Source of the DNA: Jannaschia sp. Os4
Lineage (GTDB): Bacteria > Pseudomonadota > Alphaproteobacteria > Rhodobacterales > Rhodobacteraceae
DNA length: 64,000 nucleotides
Assembly (NCBI RefSeq): GCF_016820245.1
Contig: NZ_JAFCAR010000005.1
Span: forward strand, 248,001 to 312,000
Direction: 5' to 3'
The notes beneath the pieces were generated by a model. It saw only the letters and a program-made list of their open reading frames with translations. It was not told where the DNA came from and searched no databases. This document shows positions 35,534 to 43,748 of the stretch, piece by piece. Both the position numbers and the translations under genes were made by a program. The number at the start of each line of letters is the position of its first letter. Positions within the stretch are counted from its first letter, which is position 1.

Positions 35534-36643
35534 ATGGGCCCCTTCCCGCACGACGCCGCCCCCGCCACGGTCAGCGACGCGAACCCCGCCGGCACGGACG
35601 GGTTCGAGTTCGTGGAGTTCGCGCATCCCGACCCCCAGGCGCTGCGCGACGTGTTCGCGGCGCAGGGCTATGCCCACGTGGCCACGCACCGCACGAAGGC
35701 CGTGGAGGTCTGGCAGCAGGGGGACGTCACCTACCTGATCAACGCCGAGCCCGGCAGCCACGCGATGGCCTTCGTGGACGAGCACGGCCCATGCGCCCCG
35801 TCGATGGGCTGGCGGGTGGCCGACGCGGCCCACGCCTTCGCCCACGCGGTGGCGAAGGGGGCGGAGCCCTACGAGGGGCCGGGCAAGGTGATGGACCGGC
35901 CCGCGATCGTCGGCATCGGCGGCTCGCTGATCTACTTCGTGGACGGCCACCACGAGGCCAGCCCCTACAACGCGGAGTTCGAGTGGATCGCGGAGGCCAA
36001 CCCCGAGGGGGTGGGGTTCCACTACCTCGACCACCTGACGCACAACGTCCACAAGGGGAACATGGACGTCTGGTTCCGCTTCTACGGCGACCTGTTCAAC
36101 TTCCGCGAGATCCGGTTCTTCGACATCCAAGGCAAGCATTCCGGCCTATTCAGCCGGGCGCTGACCTCGCCCTGCGGGCGCATCCGCATCCCAATCAACG
36201 AGGACCGGGGCGAGACGGGGCAGATCGTGGAATACCTCAAGCGCTACAACGGCGAGGGCATCCAGCACATCGCGGTGGGGGCGAAGGACATCTACCCCAG
36301 CGTCGACGCCATCGCGGCCAACGGGGTGCGGTTCATGCCGCCGCCGCCCGCCGCCTACTACCCGCAGTCGACCGAACGCGTGACGGGCCACGAGGAGCCG
36401 CTGGACCGGATGGCCGAGCACGGCATCCTGATCGACGGCGAGGGGGTGGTCGAGTTGGACGGCGGGGGGGGCGGCGAGACGCGCATCCTGCTGCAGATCT
36501 TCTCGAAGACCTGCGTGGGGCCGATCTTCTTCGAGTTCATCCAGCGCAAGGGCGACGACGGGTTCGGGGAGGGCAACTTCAAGGCGCTCTTCGAGGCCAT
36601 CGAGCAGGACCAGATCGACCGGGGCGTGCTGAAGGCGTCGTGA
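35534..36643 (+). CDS. hpd: 4-hydroxyphenylpyruvate dioxygenase
   Basis: This non-haem iron enzyme converts 4-hydroxyphenylpyruvate to homogentisate in tyrosine breakdown. Length is 369 residues, normal. The iron ligands are H167 (HYLDHLTHN), H245 (GIQHIAVGA) and E334 (FFEFIQRKG). Two glyoxalase-fold halves are present, the C-terminal half being catalytic. A good AAAGGAGA precedes the ATG. It lies next to an Lrp-type regulator, but the homogentisate dioxygenase and fumarylacetoacetase genes are not in the window. Confidence 0.97.
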   Translation: MGPFPHDAAPATVSDANPAGTDGFEFVEFAHPDPQALRDVFAAQGYAHVATHRTKAVEVWQQGDVTYLINAEPGSHAMAFVDEHGPCAPSMGWRVADAAHAFAHAVAKGAEPYEGPGKVMDRPAIVGIGGSLIYFVDGHHEASPYNAEFEWIAEANPEGVGFHYLDHLTHNVHKGNMDVWFRFYGDLFNFREIRFFDIQGKHSGLFSRALTSPCGRIRIPINEDRGETGQIVEYLKRYNGEGIQHIAVGAKDIYPSVDAIAANGVRFMPPPPAAYYPQSTERVTGHEEPLDRMAEHGILIDGEGVVELDGGGGGETRILLQIFSKTCVGPIFFEFIQRKGDDGFGEGNFKALFEAIEQDQIDRGVLKAS

Positions 36644-36686
36644 TGCGCGCATCGCGCATGGATCGGGCGATCCGTGCGCGGGGCGT

Positions 36687-36711
36687 GGGGGGTGCCATGC
36701 GTGCACCCCCC
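36687..36711. repeat. Perfect 9-bp hairpin downstream of hpd
   Basis: GGGGGGTGC and GCACCCCCC pair perfectly around a 7-nt loop, CATGCGT, 44 bases after the hpd stop. No T-run follows on the plus strand. It is either a 3' end structure for hpd or part of the regulatory region of the next gene, since the phased repeat array begins at its last base. Confidence 0.55.
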
Positions 36712-36754
36712 GTGCATATGTCGTGCATACGCCGTGCATACGCGCGTTCATACG
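36711..36754 (+). repeat. Phased tandem repeat array, consensus CGTGCATACG
   Basis: Four units start at 36711 (CGTGCATATG), 36722 (CGTGCATACG), 36733 (CGTGCATACG) and 36745 (CGTTCATACG), with steps of 11, 11 and 12 bp. The spacing is close to one helical turn, so all four would face the same side of the DNA. The array lies 97 bp before the start codon of the sugar isomerase gene in one of the few less GC-rich stretches of the window. It looks like a multi-site operator. Confidence 0.75.
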
Positions 36755-36850
36755 GGTGGTCATCTTTCGTTAAGGTTCGGGGGCCCGACGGGGCGCTTTC
36801 GTCGGTCGGGCCGCGCGCCTATCGTGCCGCGACCCGAACCGGAGGCCCCC

Positions 36851-37534
36851 GTGAAGCGATCCGAGATCAACGCCATCATGGCCGAGGGGGACGCGTTCAT
36901 CCGCTCCTTCGGGCACATCCTGCCGCCCTTCGCCTACTGGACGCCGGACGAGATGCGCGCGCGCCGCGGCGAGATCGGGCCGCTGATCGACGCGCGGCTG
37001 GGCTGGGACGTCACCGACTACGGCGCGGGCCGGTTCGGGGAGATGGGTCTGTTCCTATTCACCACGCGCAACGGGCGCGAGGCGGACCTGAAGCGGGGCG
37101 GGGGCATGTGCTACGCCGAGAAGATCATGATCTCGCGCCACGACCAGCTGTCGCCCATGCACCGGCACTGGGTGAAGGCGGAGGACATCATCAACCGGGG
37201 CGGCGCGACGCTGGCCATCGAGATGTACGGCTCGGCCCCGGACGGCAGCTTCGACGAGACGGCGGGCGGGACGGTGTTCTGCGACGGCATCCGCCGCGAC
37301 TTCGCGCCGGGCGAGGTGCTGCGCTTCGCGCCGGGCGAGAGCGTGACGCTGATGCCGGGGGACTGGCACGCCTTCTGGGGCGAGGGGGGCGACGTGCTGA
37401 TCGGGGAGGTCAGCACGGTGAACGACGACGAGACGGACAACTGGTTCCGGGAGCCGATCGGGCGCTTCGCGGAGATCGAGGAGGACGAGGCGCCGACCCA
37501 TCTGCTCGCCAGCGACTACGCGCGGTGGCTCTGA
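36851..37534 (+). CDS. D-lyxose/D-mannose-type sugar isomerase (cupin fold)
   Basis: This 227-residue cytoplasmic isomerase resembles D-lyxose ketol-isomerases. The family-typical N-terminus KRSEINAIMAEGDAFIRSFG and ILPPFAYWTPDEM are present, and metal ligands are likely in the cupin segments SPMHRHWVKAEDIINRGG (two His and a Glu) and MPGDWHAFWGEGGDV (His). The GTG start at 36851 is supported by the family N-terminus and by CCGGAGG just upstream; a longer frame would translate the repeat array. It stands alone, so the physiological sugar is unknown. The phased array implies tight regulation. Confidence 0.88.
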   Translation: MKRSEINAIMAEGDAFIRSFGHILPPFAYWTPDEMRARRGEIGPLIDARLGWDVTDYGAGRFGEMGLFLFTTRNGREADLKRGGGMCYAEKIMISRHDQLSPMHRHWVKAEDIINRGGATLAIEMYGSAPDGSFDETAGGTVFCDGIRRDFAPGEVLRFAPGESVTLMPGDWHAFWGEGGDVLIGEVSTVNDDETDNWFREPIGRFAEIEEDEAPTHLLASDYARWL

Positions 37535-37686
37535 GCGAATCGTGTGTCGCCGATCGGGGAACAATCGGCGGGCGGGGGCGGTTCGTCCCGTGAAGCATCA
37601 CCCCGTCCGGCATCAGCGGTTCGGACGGCCCGGGCTCCGGGCGTTCCTCGGTGGTTGTGCGGTGCGGGGAGCGTCCGTGTGAGCGG

Positions 37687-37713
37687 CGCCCCGGTCCTGA
37701 TAGGGCCGGGGCG
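37687..37713 (+). terminator. Hairpin terminator after the sugar isomerase gene
   Basis: CGCCCCGGTCC and GGGCCGGGGCG pair over 11 bp (one G-T) around TGATA, followed by only two T residues. It lies in the convergent spacer, and a second, leftward terminator follows at 37761-37793. Confidence 0.5.
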
Positions 37714-37760
37714 TTCGACGTTCTGGGGGACGCCGCCTGCGGGAGGCGCCGTCCGGGCAC

Positions 37761-37793
37761 GGAAAAGGGGCGGACGCTGCGCGCCCGCCCCTT
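37761..37793 (-). terminator. Rho-independent terminator of the outer-membrane protein gene
   Basis: Read leftward, AAGGGGCGG and CCGCCCCTT form a 9-bp stem with an 11-nt loop followed by TTCC, giving CCCCTTTTCC at the 3' side. It lies about 20 nt after the stop of the convergent outer-membrane protein gene. Confidence 0.7.
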
Positions 37794-37811
37794 CCCGTCG
37801 TGACGATCCGA

Positions 37812-38372
37812 TCAGAAACGGAAGCCGAGGCGCAGGCCCACGCCGGTGCCTTCGACGTCGGTGCCGTCGCCCTCGAGGTCCACGTAGCGGACCTCGCCGC
37901 CGACGAACATGCGGTCGTTGAGCATGTAGTCGAGGCCGAGGCCGACGGAGGGGCCTTCGATCTCGACGTCGCCTTCGTCGATGAAGCTGTAGCCGACGCT
38001 GAGGAACGGCAGGGCGCGCCCGGCGGCGTAGCCGACGCGGCCGCGAAGGTCGACGGCGTAGTCGATGTCGTCGGCGAAGCCGAGGCCGAGCTCGCCGCCG
38101 TAGACGAGGTTGCCCTGCTGGAAGTTGGAGCCGACGAAGAGGCCGCCGCCGACGTCGTCGCCATCGTCGTCGTCATCATCGTCGTCGTCGTCATCGTCGC
38201 TGACGTCGTAGTCGGCGTAGCCGAGGCCACCGCCGACGTAGCCGCCGGACCAGTCCACGAGCGGCGCGGGCTGGGCGATGACGACGGGCGCGGCGATCGG
38301 CTCGACGTTGCCGGCGAAGGCGGCCGGCGCGGCGAGCAGGGCCGCGGCGGCGGTGAGGGTCGGGAAGCGCAT
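37812..38372 (-). CDS. Outer-membrane beta-barrel protein with a poly-aspartate tract
   Basis: This 186-residue exported protein has a signal peptide (MRFPTLTAAAALLAAPAAFA) and beta-barrel strands that end in an aromatic residue (VGLRLGFRF), the classical C-terminal outer-membrane signature. WSGGYVGGGLGYADYDV near 41 is typical of opacity-like proteins (OmpW/Opa-type eight-strand barrels). An uninterrupted run of 12 Asp at residues 59-70, followed by GDD, lies in what should be the first surface loop. It could bind calcium or other cations. Coding DNA of the tract is a GAC/GAT microsatellite at 38163-38198, so its length may vary without frameshifting. Confidence 0.88.
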   Translation of the reverse strand: MRFPTLTAAAALLAAPAAFAGNVEPIAAPVVIAQPAPLVDWSGGYVGGGLGYADYDVSDDDDDDDDDDDDGDDVGGGLFVGSNFQQGNLVYGGELGLGFADDIDYAVDLRGRVGYAAGRALPFLSVGYSFIDEGDVEIEGPSVGLGLDYMLNDRMFVGGEVRYVDLEGDGTDVEGTGVGLRLGFRF

Positions 38373-38543
38373 GGGAGGATTCCTTCCGAGTGCGGGTTGT
38401 TGCGTTCCAATAGGATACGCGTTGGGGGGTCACAACGATCCGAGGGGCCGGACATTCGCACGGTCACGTGACCTAAGGGCAACATGGGCCCCGATCGCCC
38501 GTGCATCATGGCCCTCGGGGCGCCTTCGGGCGCGGCGGCGGCA

Positions 38544-38565
38544 GCGCGGATCGGCGGATCCGCGC
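38544..38565 (-). terminator. Hairpin just after pntB
   Basis: GCGCGGATC and GATCCGCGC form a perfect 9-bp stem with a 4-nt loop, eight bases after the pntB stop. There is no U-tract; it may mark the 3' end of pntAB. The rest of the 201-nt spacer shows no gene. Confidence 0.45.
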
Positions 38566-38573
38566 CGAGCGGA

Positions 38574-40091
38574 TCAGTCGATCAGCGGCAGGAGCCTGTC
38601 GAGCGACGCCTTGGCGTCGCCGTAGAACATCCGCGTGTTGTCCTTGAAGAACAGCGGGTTCTCGATGCCCGAGTAGCCGGTGCCCTGTCCGCGCTTGGAC
38701 ACGAAGACCTGCTTGGCCTTCCAGACCTCCAGCACGGGCATCCCCGCGATGGGGCTGTTCGGGTCGTCCTGCGCGGCGGGGTTCACGATGTCGTTGGAAC
38801 CGATGACGATGACCACGTCCGTGTCGGGGAAGTCGTCGTTGATCTCGTCCATCTCCAGCACGATGTCGTAGGGCACCTTCGCCTCGGCCAAGAGCACGTT
38901 CATGTGGCCGGGCAGGCGGCCCGCGACGGGGTGGATGGCGAAGCGCACCGTCTTGCCCTTGGCGCGCAGCTTGCGGGTGAGCTCCGCCACCGTGCCCTGC
39001 GCCTGCGCCACGGCCATGCCGTAGCCGGGGACGATGACGACGCTGTCGGCCTCGTTGAGGGCTTGGGCCACGCCGTCGGCCTCGATGGCGACCTGCTCGC
39101 CCTCGACGGCCATCTGCTCGCCCGCCGGGCCGCCGAAGCCGCCAAGGATGACGGACACGAAGGAGCGGTTCATGGCCTTGCACATGATGTAGGACAGGAT
39201 CGCGCCCGAGGAGCCGACCAAGGCGCCGACCACGATCAGCAGGTCGTTGCCCAAGGAGAAGCCGATCGCCGCGGCCGCCCAGCCCGAGTAGCTGTTGAGC
39301 ATGGAGACGACGACCGGCATGTCCGCGCCGCCGATCCCCATGATGAGGTGGTAGCCGATGAAGAGCGCGGCGATCGTCAGGATGGCGAGGGCGAGGCCGG
39401 AGCCGGTGCCGAGGTACCAGAACAGGCAGAGGAGCGAGATCGCGGCGGCGGCGGCGTTGAGCAAGTGCCCGCCGGGCAGCTTCTTTGCGGAGGTGTCGAT
39501 CTTGAAGGGCAGGAGCGAGGAGCCGCCGGCGAGCTTGCCGTAGGCGACGACCGAGCCGGTGAAGGTGATCGCGCCGATCCAGACGCCGAGCGCCAGCTCG
39601 ATCTGGAGGATGGTGATCTCGACGGGGATCTTCTTGGCGATGAGGTCGGCGAAGCCGCGGAACTGCTCCGTCACCGCGCCCATCGCGAGCGCCGCCTCGG
39701 GGGTGCGGTCGTAGGGCAGGGGCCAGAGGATGTTCGCCTCGGCGAACGCCTCGGCCACGCGCCCGATCTCGATATGGGCGTTGAGACCGACGAACACGGC
39801 GGCGAGGCCCACGAGGGAGTGCATCGCCGCGACCAGTTCGGGCATCTGCGTCATCTGCACCCGGTTGGCGAGGACGTAGCCGATGGCACCGCCCAGCCCG
39901 ATCAGGATGATGGAGACGGGCCAGAGCCCCGCGCCGGGGCCGACGAGCGTGGCGGCGACGGCCAGCGCCATGCCCGCGATGCCGTACCAGATGGCGCGCT
40001 TGGCGCTCTCCTGCGAGGACAGGCCGCCCAGGGACAGGATGAAGAGGACGCCTGCGACGACGTAGGCCGCGTTGGTGAATCCGAGTTCCAC
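38574..40091 (-). CDS. pntB: Proton-translocating NAD(P) transhydrogenase, beta subunit
   Basis: This inner-membrane subunit couples hydride transfer from NADH to NADP with proton flow. The many-helix domain II (1 to about 325) and the soluble NADP-binding domain III ([20 protein letters not shown] near 351, [20 protein letters not shown] near 395, [20 protein letters not shown] near 476) are complete. At 505 residues it is some 40 longer than E. coli PntB. The extra length is in the region from about residue 106 to 160 ([20 protein letters not shown] onward), a soluble loop between helices. It starts 10 nt after pntA. Confidence 0.96.
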   Translation of the reverse strand: MELGFTNAAYVVAGVLFILSLGGLSSQESAKRAIWYGIAGMALAVAATLVGPGAGLWPVSIILIGLGGAIGYVLANRVQMTQMPELVAAMHSLVGLAAVFVGLNAHIEIGRVAEAFAEANILWPLPYDRTPEAALAMGAVTEQFRGFADLIAKKIPVEITILQIELALGVWIGAITFTGSVVAYGKLAGGSSLLPFKIDTSAKKLPGGHLLNAAAAAISLLCLFWYLGTGSGLALAILTIAALFIGYHLIMGIGGADMPVVVSMLNSYSGWAAAAIGFSLGNDLLIVVGALVGSSGAILSYIMCKAMNRSFVSVILGGFGGPAGEQMAVEGEQVAIEADGVAQALNEADSVVIVPGYGMAVAQAQGTVAELTRKLRAKGKTVRFAIHPVAGRLPGHMNVLLAEAKVPYDIVLEMDEINDDFPDTDVVIVIGSNDIVNPAAQDDPNSPIAGMPVLEVWKAKQVFVSKRGQGTGYSGIENPLFFKDNTRMFYGDAKASLDRLLPLID

Positions 40092-40101
40092 GGGGCTCTC
40101 C

Positions 40102-41676
40102 TCAGGATTTCTGGAACATGGCGAGCATGCGCCGGGTGACGAGGAAGCCGCCGAAGATGTTGATCCCGGCCATGAAGACCGCGAGCGCCGCGAGCAGCGT
40201 CACGAGGAAGCTGCCGCTTCCGATCTGGAGCAATGCGCCGAGGATGATGATCGACGAGATGGCGTTGGTCACGGCCATGAGCGGCGTGTGGAGCGAGTGG
40301 GCCACGCCCCAGATCACTTGGAAGCCGACGAAGCAGGCCAGCATGAACACGATGAAGTGCTGCATGAAGGACGCGGGCGTGAAGAGGCCCGCGAGCAGGA
40401 CGAGCGCGCCGCCCACGGCCAGCAGGATCGCCTGCCGCTTGGTCTCGGCTTGGAACGCTGCCACCTCTGCGGCGCGCTGCTCCTCGGGGGTCGGGATGAC
40501 GACCTTCTCCTTGGGCTTGGCCGCGATGGCCTGCACCTTGGGGGGCGGGGGCGGCCACGTGACCTCGCCGGAATGGGCGATGGTGGCGCCGCGGATCACG
40601 TCGTCCTCCATGTCGTGCACGACCGCGCCGTCACCCGCGGGCGTCAGGTCGGCCATCATGTGCCGGACGTTGTTGCCGTAGAGGTTGGAGGACTGCGTCG
40701 CCATGCGGGACGGGAAGTCGGTGTAGCCGACGATGGTCACGCCGTTGTCGGTGACGATCTTGTCGTCGCGGACGGTCAGCTCGCAGTTGCCGCCCCGCTC
40801 GGCGGCGAGGTCCACGACGACGGAGCCGGGCTTCATCGCCTCGACCATGTCCTTCGTCCACAGGATCGGCGCGTCGCGATTGGGGATCAGCGCCGTGGTG
40901 ATGACGATGTCCATCTCGGGCGCCAGCTCGCGGAACTTCTCGAGCTGCTTAGCCTGGAACTCGGGGCTGGAGGGGGGCGCGTAGCCGCCGGTCTCGGCCC
41001 CGTCGGGCAGCTCGGAGTCCTCGAACTCGAGGAAGACGAACTCCGCGCCCATCGACTCGATCTGCTCGGCCACCTCGGGGCGGACGTCGAAGGCGTAGGT
41101 GATCGCGCCCAGCGACGTCGCCGTCCCGATGGCGGCGAGGCCCGCGACGCCCGCGCCGACGACCAGCACCTTGGCGGGCGGCACCTTGCCGGCGGCGGTG
41201 ACCTGACCCGTGAGGAAGCGGCCGAAGTTGTTCGCCGCCTCGATCACGGCGCGGTAGCCCGCGATGTTCGCCATGGAGGACAGCGCGTCCATCTTCTGCG
41301 CGCGGGAGATGCGGGGGACCATGTCCATCGCGATCACGGTCGCGCCGCGGTCGCGGGCGAGGTTCATCAGGTCCTCGTTGGACCCGGGGTAGAAGAAGGA
41401 GATCAGCGTCTGGCCCTTGCGGAGGCGCTTGACCTCCGTCTCGGTGGGCGGGCGGACCTTGGCGACGACATCGGCCACCTTGTAGAGCGCGGCGGGCGTG
41501 GCGATCACCTCGACGCCGGCCGCCTTGTAGGCCTCGTCGGTGAAGCCGGCGGCCAGCCCCGCGCCCTTCTCGACGGCGACCTCATGGCCCAGCTTCTGCA
41601 GATGGCCGGCCGACTCGGGCGTGATGGCGACCCGGTTCTCGCCCGGGGTGACCTCTTTCGGTGCGCCGATCTTCAT
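40102..41676 (-). CDS. pntA: Proton-translocating NAD(P) transhydrogenase, alpha subunit
   Basis: This 524-residue subunit holds the NAD(H)-binding domain I ([20 protein letters not shown] at the start; [20 protein letters not shown] near 171) and a C-terminal set of hydrophobic helices (from about 425). It is the single-polypeptide form, not split into PntAA and PntAB. The middle linker ([20 protein letters not shown] near 390) is Ala/Glu-rich. It is the first gene of pntAB, with a candidate promoter 29 bp upstream. Confidence 0.96.
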   Translation of the reverse strand: MKIGAPKEVTPGENRVAITPESAGHLQKLGHEVAVEKGAGLAAGFTDEAYKAAGVEVIATPAALYKVADVVAKVRPPTETEVKRLRKGQTLISFFYPGSNEDLMNLARDRGATVIAMDMVPRISRAQKMDALSSMANIAGYRAVIEAANNFGRFLTGQVTAAGKVPPAKVLVVGAGVAGLAAIGTATSLGAITYAFDVRPEVAEQIESMGAEFVFLEFEDSELPDGAETGGYAPPSSPEFQAKQLEKFRELAPEMDIVITTALIPNRDAPILWTKDMVEAMKPGSVVVDLAAERGGNCELTVRDDKIVTDNGVTIVGYTDFPSRMATQSSNLYGNNVRHMMADLTPAGDGAVVHDMEDDVIRGATIAHSGEVTWPPPPPKVQAIAAKPKEKVVIPTPEEQRAAEVAAFQAETKRQAILLAVGGALVLLAGLFTPASFMQHFIVFMLACFVGFQVIWGVAHSLHTPLMAVTNAISSIIILGALLQIGSGSFLVTLLAALAVFMAGINIFGGFLVTRRMLAMFQKS

Positions 41677-41704
41677 GCGAGTCCTCCGATGCCCATCCCC
41701 CGGC

Positions 41705-41731
41705 GATATAGCGGGGGGAAGGGGACCTCAA
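41705..41731 (-). promoter_or_regulatory. Candidate promoter of pntAB
   Basis: Read leftward, TTGAGG (41726-41731) and TATATC (41705-41710) are 15 bp apart, upstream of the pntA ATG at 41676. The spacing is short, so this is a tentative call that rests on the rare TATATC. Confidence 0.35.
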
Positions 41732-41749
41732 GGACGCGCGGATCGCCCG

Positions 41750-41764
41750 CGCAACAACGTTGCG
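41750..41764. promoter_or_regulatory. Inverted repeat CGCAAC-N3-GTTGCG in the pntA-SDR divergent region
   Basis: A perfect 6-bp inverted repeat with the centre AAC lies 13 bp before the SDR start and upstream of the pntA promoter candidate. It could be an operator for either side. Confidence 0.4.
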
Positions 41765-41777
41765 TAGGGAGCGTGCG

Positions 41778-42527
41778 ATGGGACCGGATTTGGCGGGGCG
41801 GCATGCGCTCGTGACGGGCGGCGGCACCGGGATCGGGCGCGCCGTGGCCGAGGCCCTGCGCGACGCGGGCGCGGCCGTGACGGTGACGGGGCGGCGCGAG
41901 GCGGTGCTGCGCGAGGTGGAAGGCTGCACGCCGGTGGCGATGGACGTGGCGGACCCGGCCTCGGTGGCCGACGGGTTCGCCGCGGCGCGGGCGGCGCACG
42001 GGCCGGTGACGATCTGCGTGGCGAACGCGGGCATCGCGCAGGGCCGGTCGCTCAAGGACACCGACGAGGACTTCTGGCGGCAGGTGATGGGGATCAACCT
42101 CGACGGCTGCTACCGGACCTTCGCGCACGCGATCCCGGACATGCTGGAGGCCGGGTGGGGGCGGGCCGTCGCGATGTCGTCCATCGCGGGGCTGAAGGGG
42201 CTGAAGGGCGCCGCCGCCTATACCGCGTCGAAGCACGGGATGATCGGGCTGATGCGGGGGCTGGCGGCGGACTTCGTGCGAAAGCCCCTAACGGTGAACG
42301 CGGTCTGCCCGGCCTACGTGGACACCGACATCGTGACGACCAACCTCGCGTCGTTGAAGGCGCGCGGGCTGTCGGAGGAACAGGCCAACGCCGCCATCCT
42401 CGACGCCAACCCGCACGGGCGGCTGATCGACGCGGACGAGGTGGCGTCGGCGGTGCTCTGGCTCTGCTCGGAGGGCGCGCGGTCGGTGAACGGGCAGGCG
42501 ATCCAAGTCTCCGGGGGCGAGTTTTGA
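41778..42527 (+). CDS. 3-hydroxybutyrate dehydrogenase-like short-chain dehydrogenase
   Basis: This 249-residue SDR has the cofactor loop TGGGTGIG near 14, ANAGIAQG near 84, catalytic serine in MSSIAGLKG near 132, and YTASKHGMIGL near 146. It resembles D-3-hydroxybutyrate dehydrogenases, but the NPHGRLIDADEVASAVLWLC segment also fits other 3-hydroxyacyl oxidoreductases. Its stop overlaps the TTG start of kynureninase (TTGA), so the two are translationally coupled, hinting at a role with kynurenine or anthranilate-derived products. No ligand evidence exists. Confidence 0.88.
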   Translation: MGPDLAGRHALVTGGGTGIGRAVAEALRDAGAAVTVTGRREAVLREVEGCTPVAMDVADPASVADGFAAARAAHGPVTICVANAGIAQGRSLKDTDEDFWRQVMGINLDGCYRTFAHAIPDMLEAGWGRAVAMSSIAGLKGLKGAAAYTASKHGMIGLMRGLAADFVRKPLTVNAVCPAYVDTDIVTTNLASLKARGLSEEQANAAILDANPHGRLIDADEVASAVLWLCSEGARSVNGQAIQVSGGEF

Positions 42528-43708
42528 CGGATTGGGCCGCGACGCGGGCGCGGTTCGCGCTGCCCGAGGGGGTGATCTACCTCGACGGCAACTCGCTGGG
42601 GCCGCTGCCGGTGGGCGTGCCGGAGCGGATGGAGCGGGTGCTGGCGCAGTGGCGCGACAGCCTCATCGGCGGGTGGAACGAGGGATGGATGGCGTGGCCC
42701 GGCGCCTTGGGGGACCGGATCGGGCGGCTGATCGGCGCGCCCGAGGGGACGGTCACGGTGGGCGACACGCTGTCGATAAAGGTGCACCAGTTGCTGGCCG
42801 CCGCGCTGGAGATGCGGTCCGAGCGGCGGGTGATCCTGTCGGACCGGGGGAACTTCCCCACCGACCTCTACATGGCGGAGGGGCTGATCGCCTCGCTGGG
42901 GCGGGGGCACGAGCTGCGGCTCGTGGAGCCGGAGGAGGTTGAGGGCGCGCTGACCGAGGAGGTGGCGGTCCTGATGCTGACGCAGGTCGACTACCGCACG
43001 GGACGGATGCACGACATGGCGGCGCTGACCGGGGCCGCGCATTCGGTGGGCGCGCTGGCGCTGTGGGACCTCGCGCACTCGGCGGGGGCGGTGCCGGTGG
43101 ACCTGTCCGGCGCGGGCGCGGACCTCGCGTGCGGCTGCACCTACAAGTATCTCAACGCGGGGCCGGGGGCGCCCGCCTTCGCCTACGTGCGGCCCGACCT
43201 GATCGACGACGTGCGGCCCGCGCTGTCGGGCTGGCTGGGCCACGCGGCGCCCTTCGCGTTCGAGCCGTCCTACCGGCCCGCGCGGGGGATCGACCGGCTG
43301 CGCGTGGGGACGCCGCCGGTGCTGCAGCTGGCCGCGTTGGAGGCGGCGCTGGACGCGTGGGACGGGGTGGGGATGGACGCGGTCCGCGCGCGTTCGGTCG
43401 CGCTGCAGGAGCGGCTGGTGGCGGGCGTGGAGCGGGAGACGGACCTGCGCCTCGCCTCGCCGCGCGACCCCCACCGGCGGGGCAGCCAAGTGAGCTTCCG
43501 CCATCCGGAGGGCTACGCCATCGTGCAGGCGCTGATCGCGCGGGGCGTGATCGGGGACTTCCGCAGCCCGGACATCGTGCGGCTTGGGGTGACGCCGCTG
43601 TTCCTGTCGGAGGGGGACATCGACGCGGCGGTGGGCCACGTCGCCGCCGTGATGCGCGGCCGGGAGTGGGACCGGCCCGAAATGAAGGCGCGCCGCGCGG
43701 TTACGTGA
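42524..43708 (+). CDS. kynU: Kynureninase
   Basis: This PLP-dependent hydrolase converts kynurenine to anthranilate and alanine. Length is 394 residues. Landmarks are YLDGNSLGPLPVGV near 19, FPTDLYMAEGL near 112, WDLAHSAGAVPVDL near 178, and the PLP lysine in CGCTYKYLNAGPGAPAF near 203. The start is TTG at 42524, overlapping the upstream stop, with no in-frame ATG closer. Tryptophan dioxygenase and kynurenine formamidase genes are not adjacent in the window. Confidence 0.94.
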   Translation: MTDWAATRARFALPEGVIYLDGNSLGPLPVGVPERMERVLAQWRDSLIGGWNEGWMAWPGALGDRIGRLIGAPEGTVTVGDTLSIKVHQLLAAALEMRSERRVILSDRGNFPTDLYMAEGLIASLGRGHELRLVEPEEVEGALTEEVAVLMLTQVDYRTGRMHDMAALTGAAHSVGALALWDLAHSAGAVPVDLSGAGADLACGCTYKYLNAGPGAPAFAYVRPDLIDDVRPALSGWLGHAAPFAFEPSYRPARGIDRLRVGTPPVLQLAALEAALDAWDGVGMDAVRARSVALQERLVAGVERETDLRLASPRDPHRRGSQVSFRHPEGYAIVQALIARGVIGDFRSPDIVRLGVTPLFLSEGDIDAAVGHVAAVMRGREWDRPEMKARRAVT

Positions 43709-43748
43709 ATCTCCATGACGGCGGGGGGCGGGGGGCTACCTCGCGTCC

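Noticed and set aside
36711-36754. CRISPR array or plasmid iterons
   Set aside because: Units are only 10 bp with 1-2 bp between them, no spacers, no cas or replication genes nearby.
38163-38198. Phase-variable on/off switch by slippage in the poly-Asp tract
   Set aside because: The repeat unit is three bases, so changes alter length but not reading frame.
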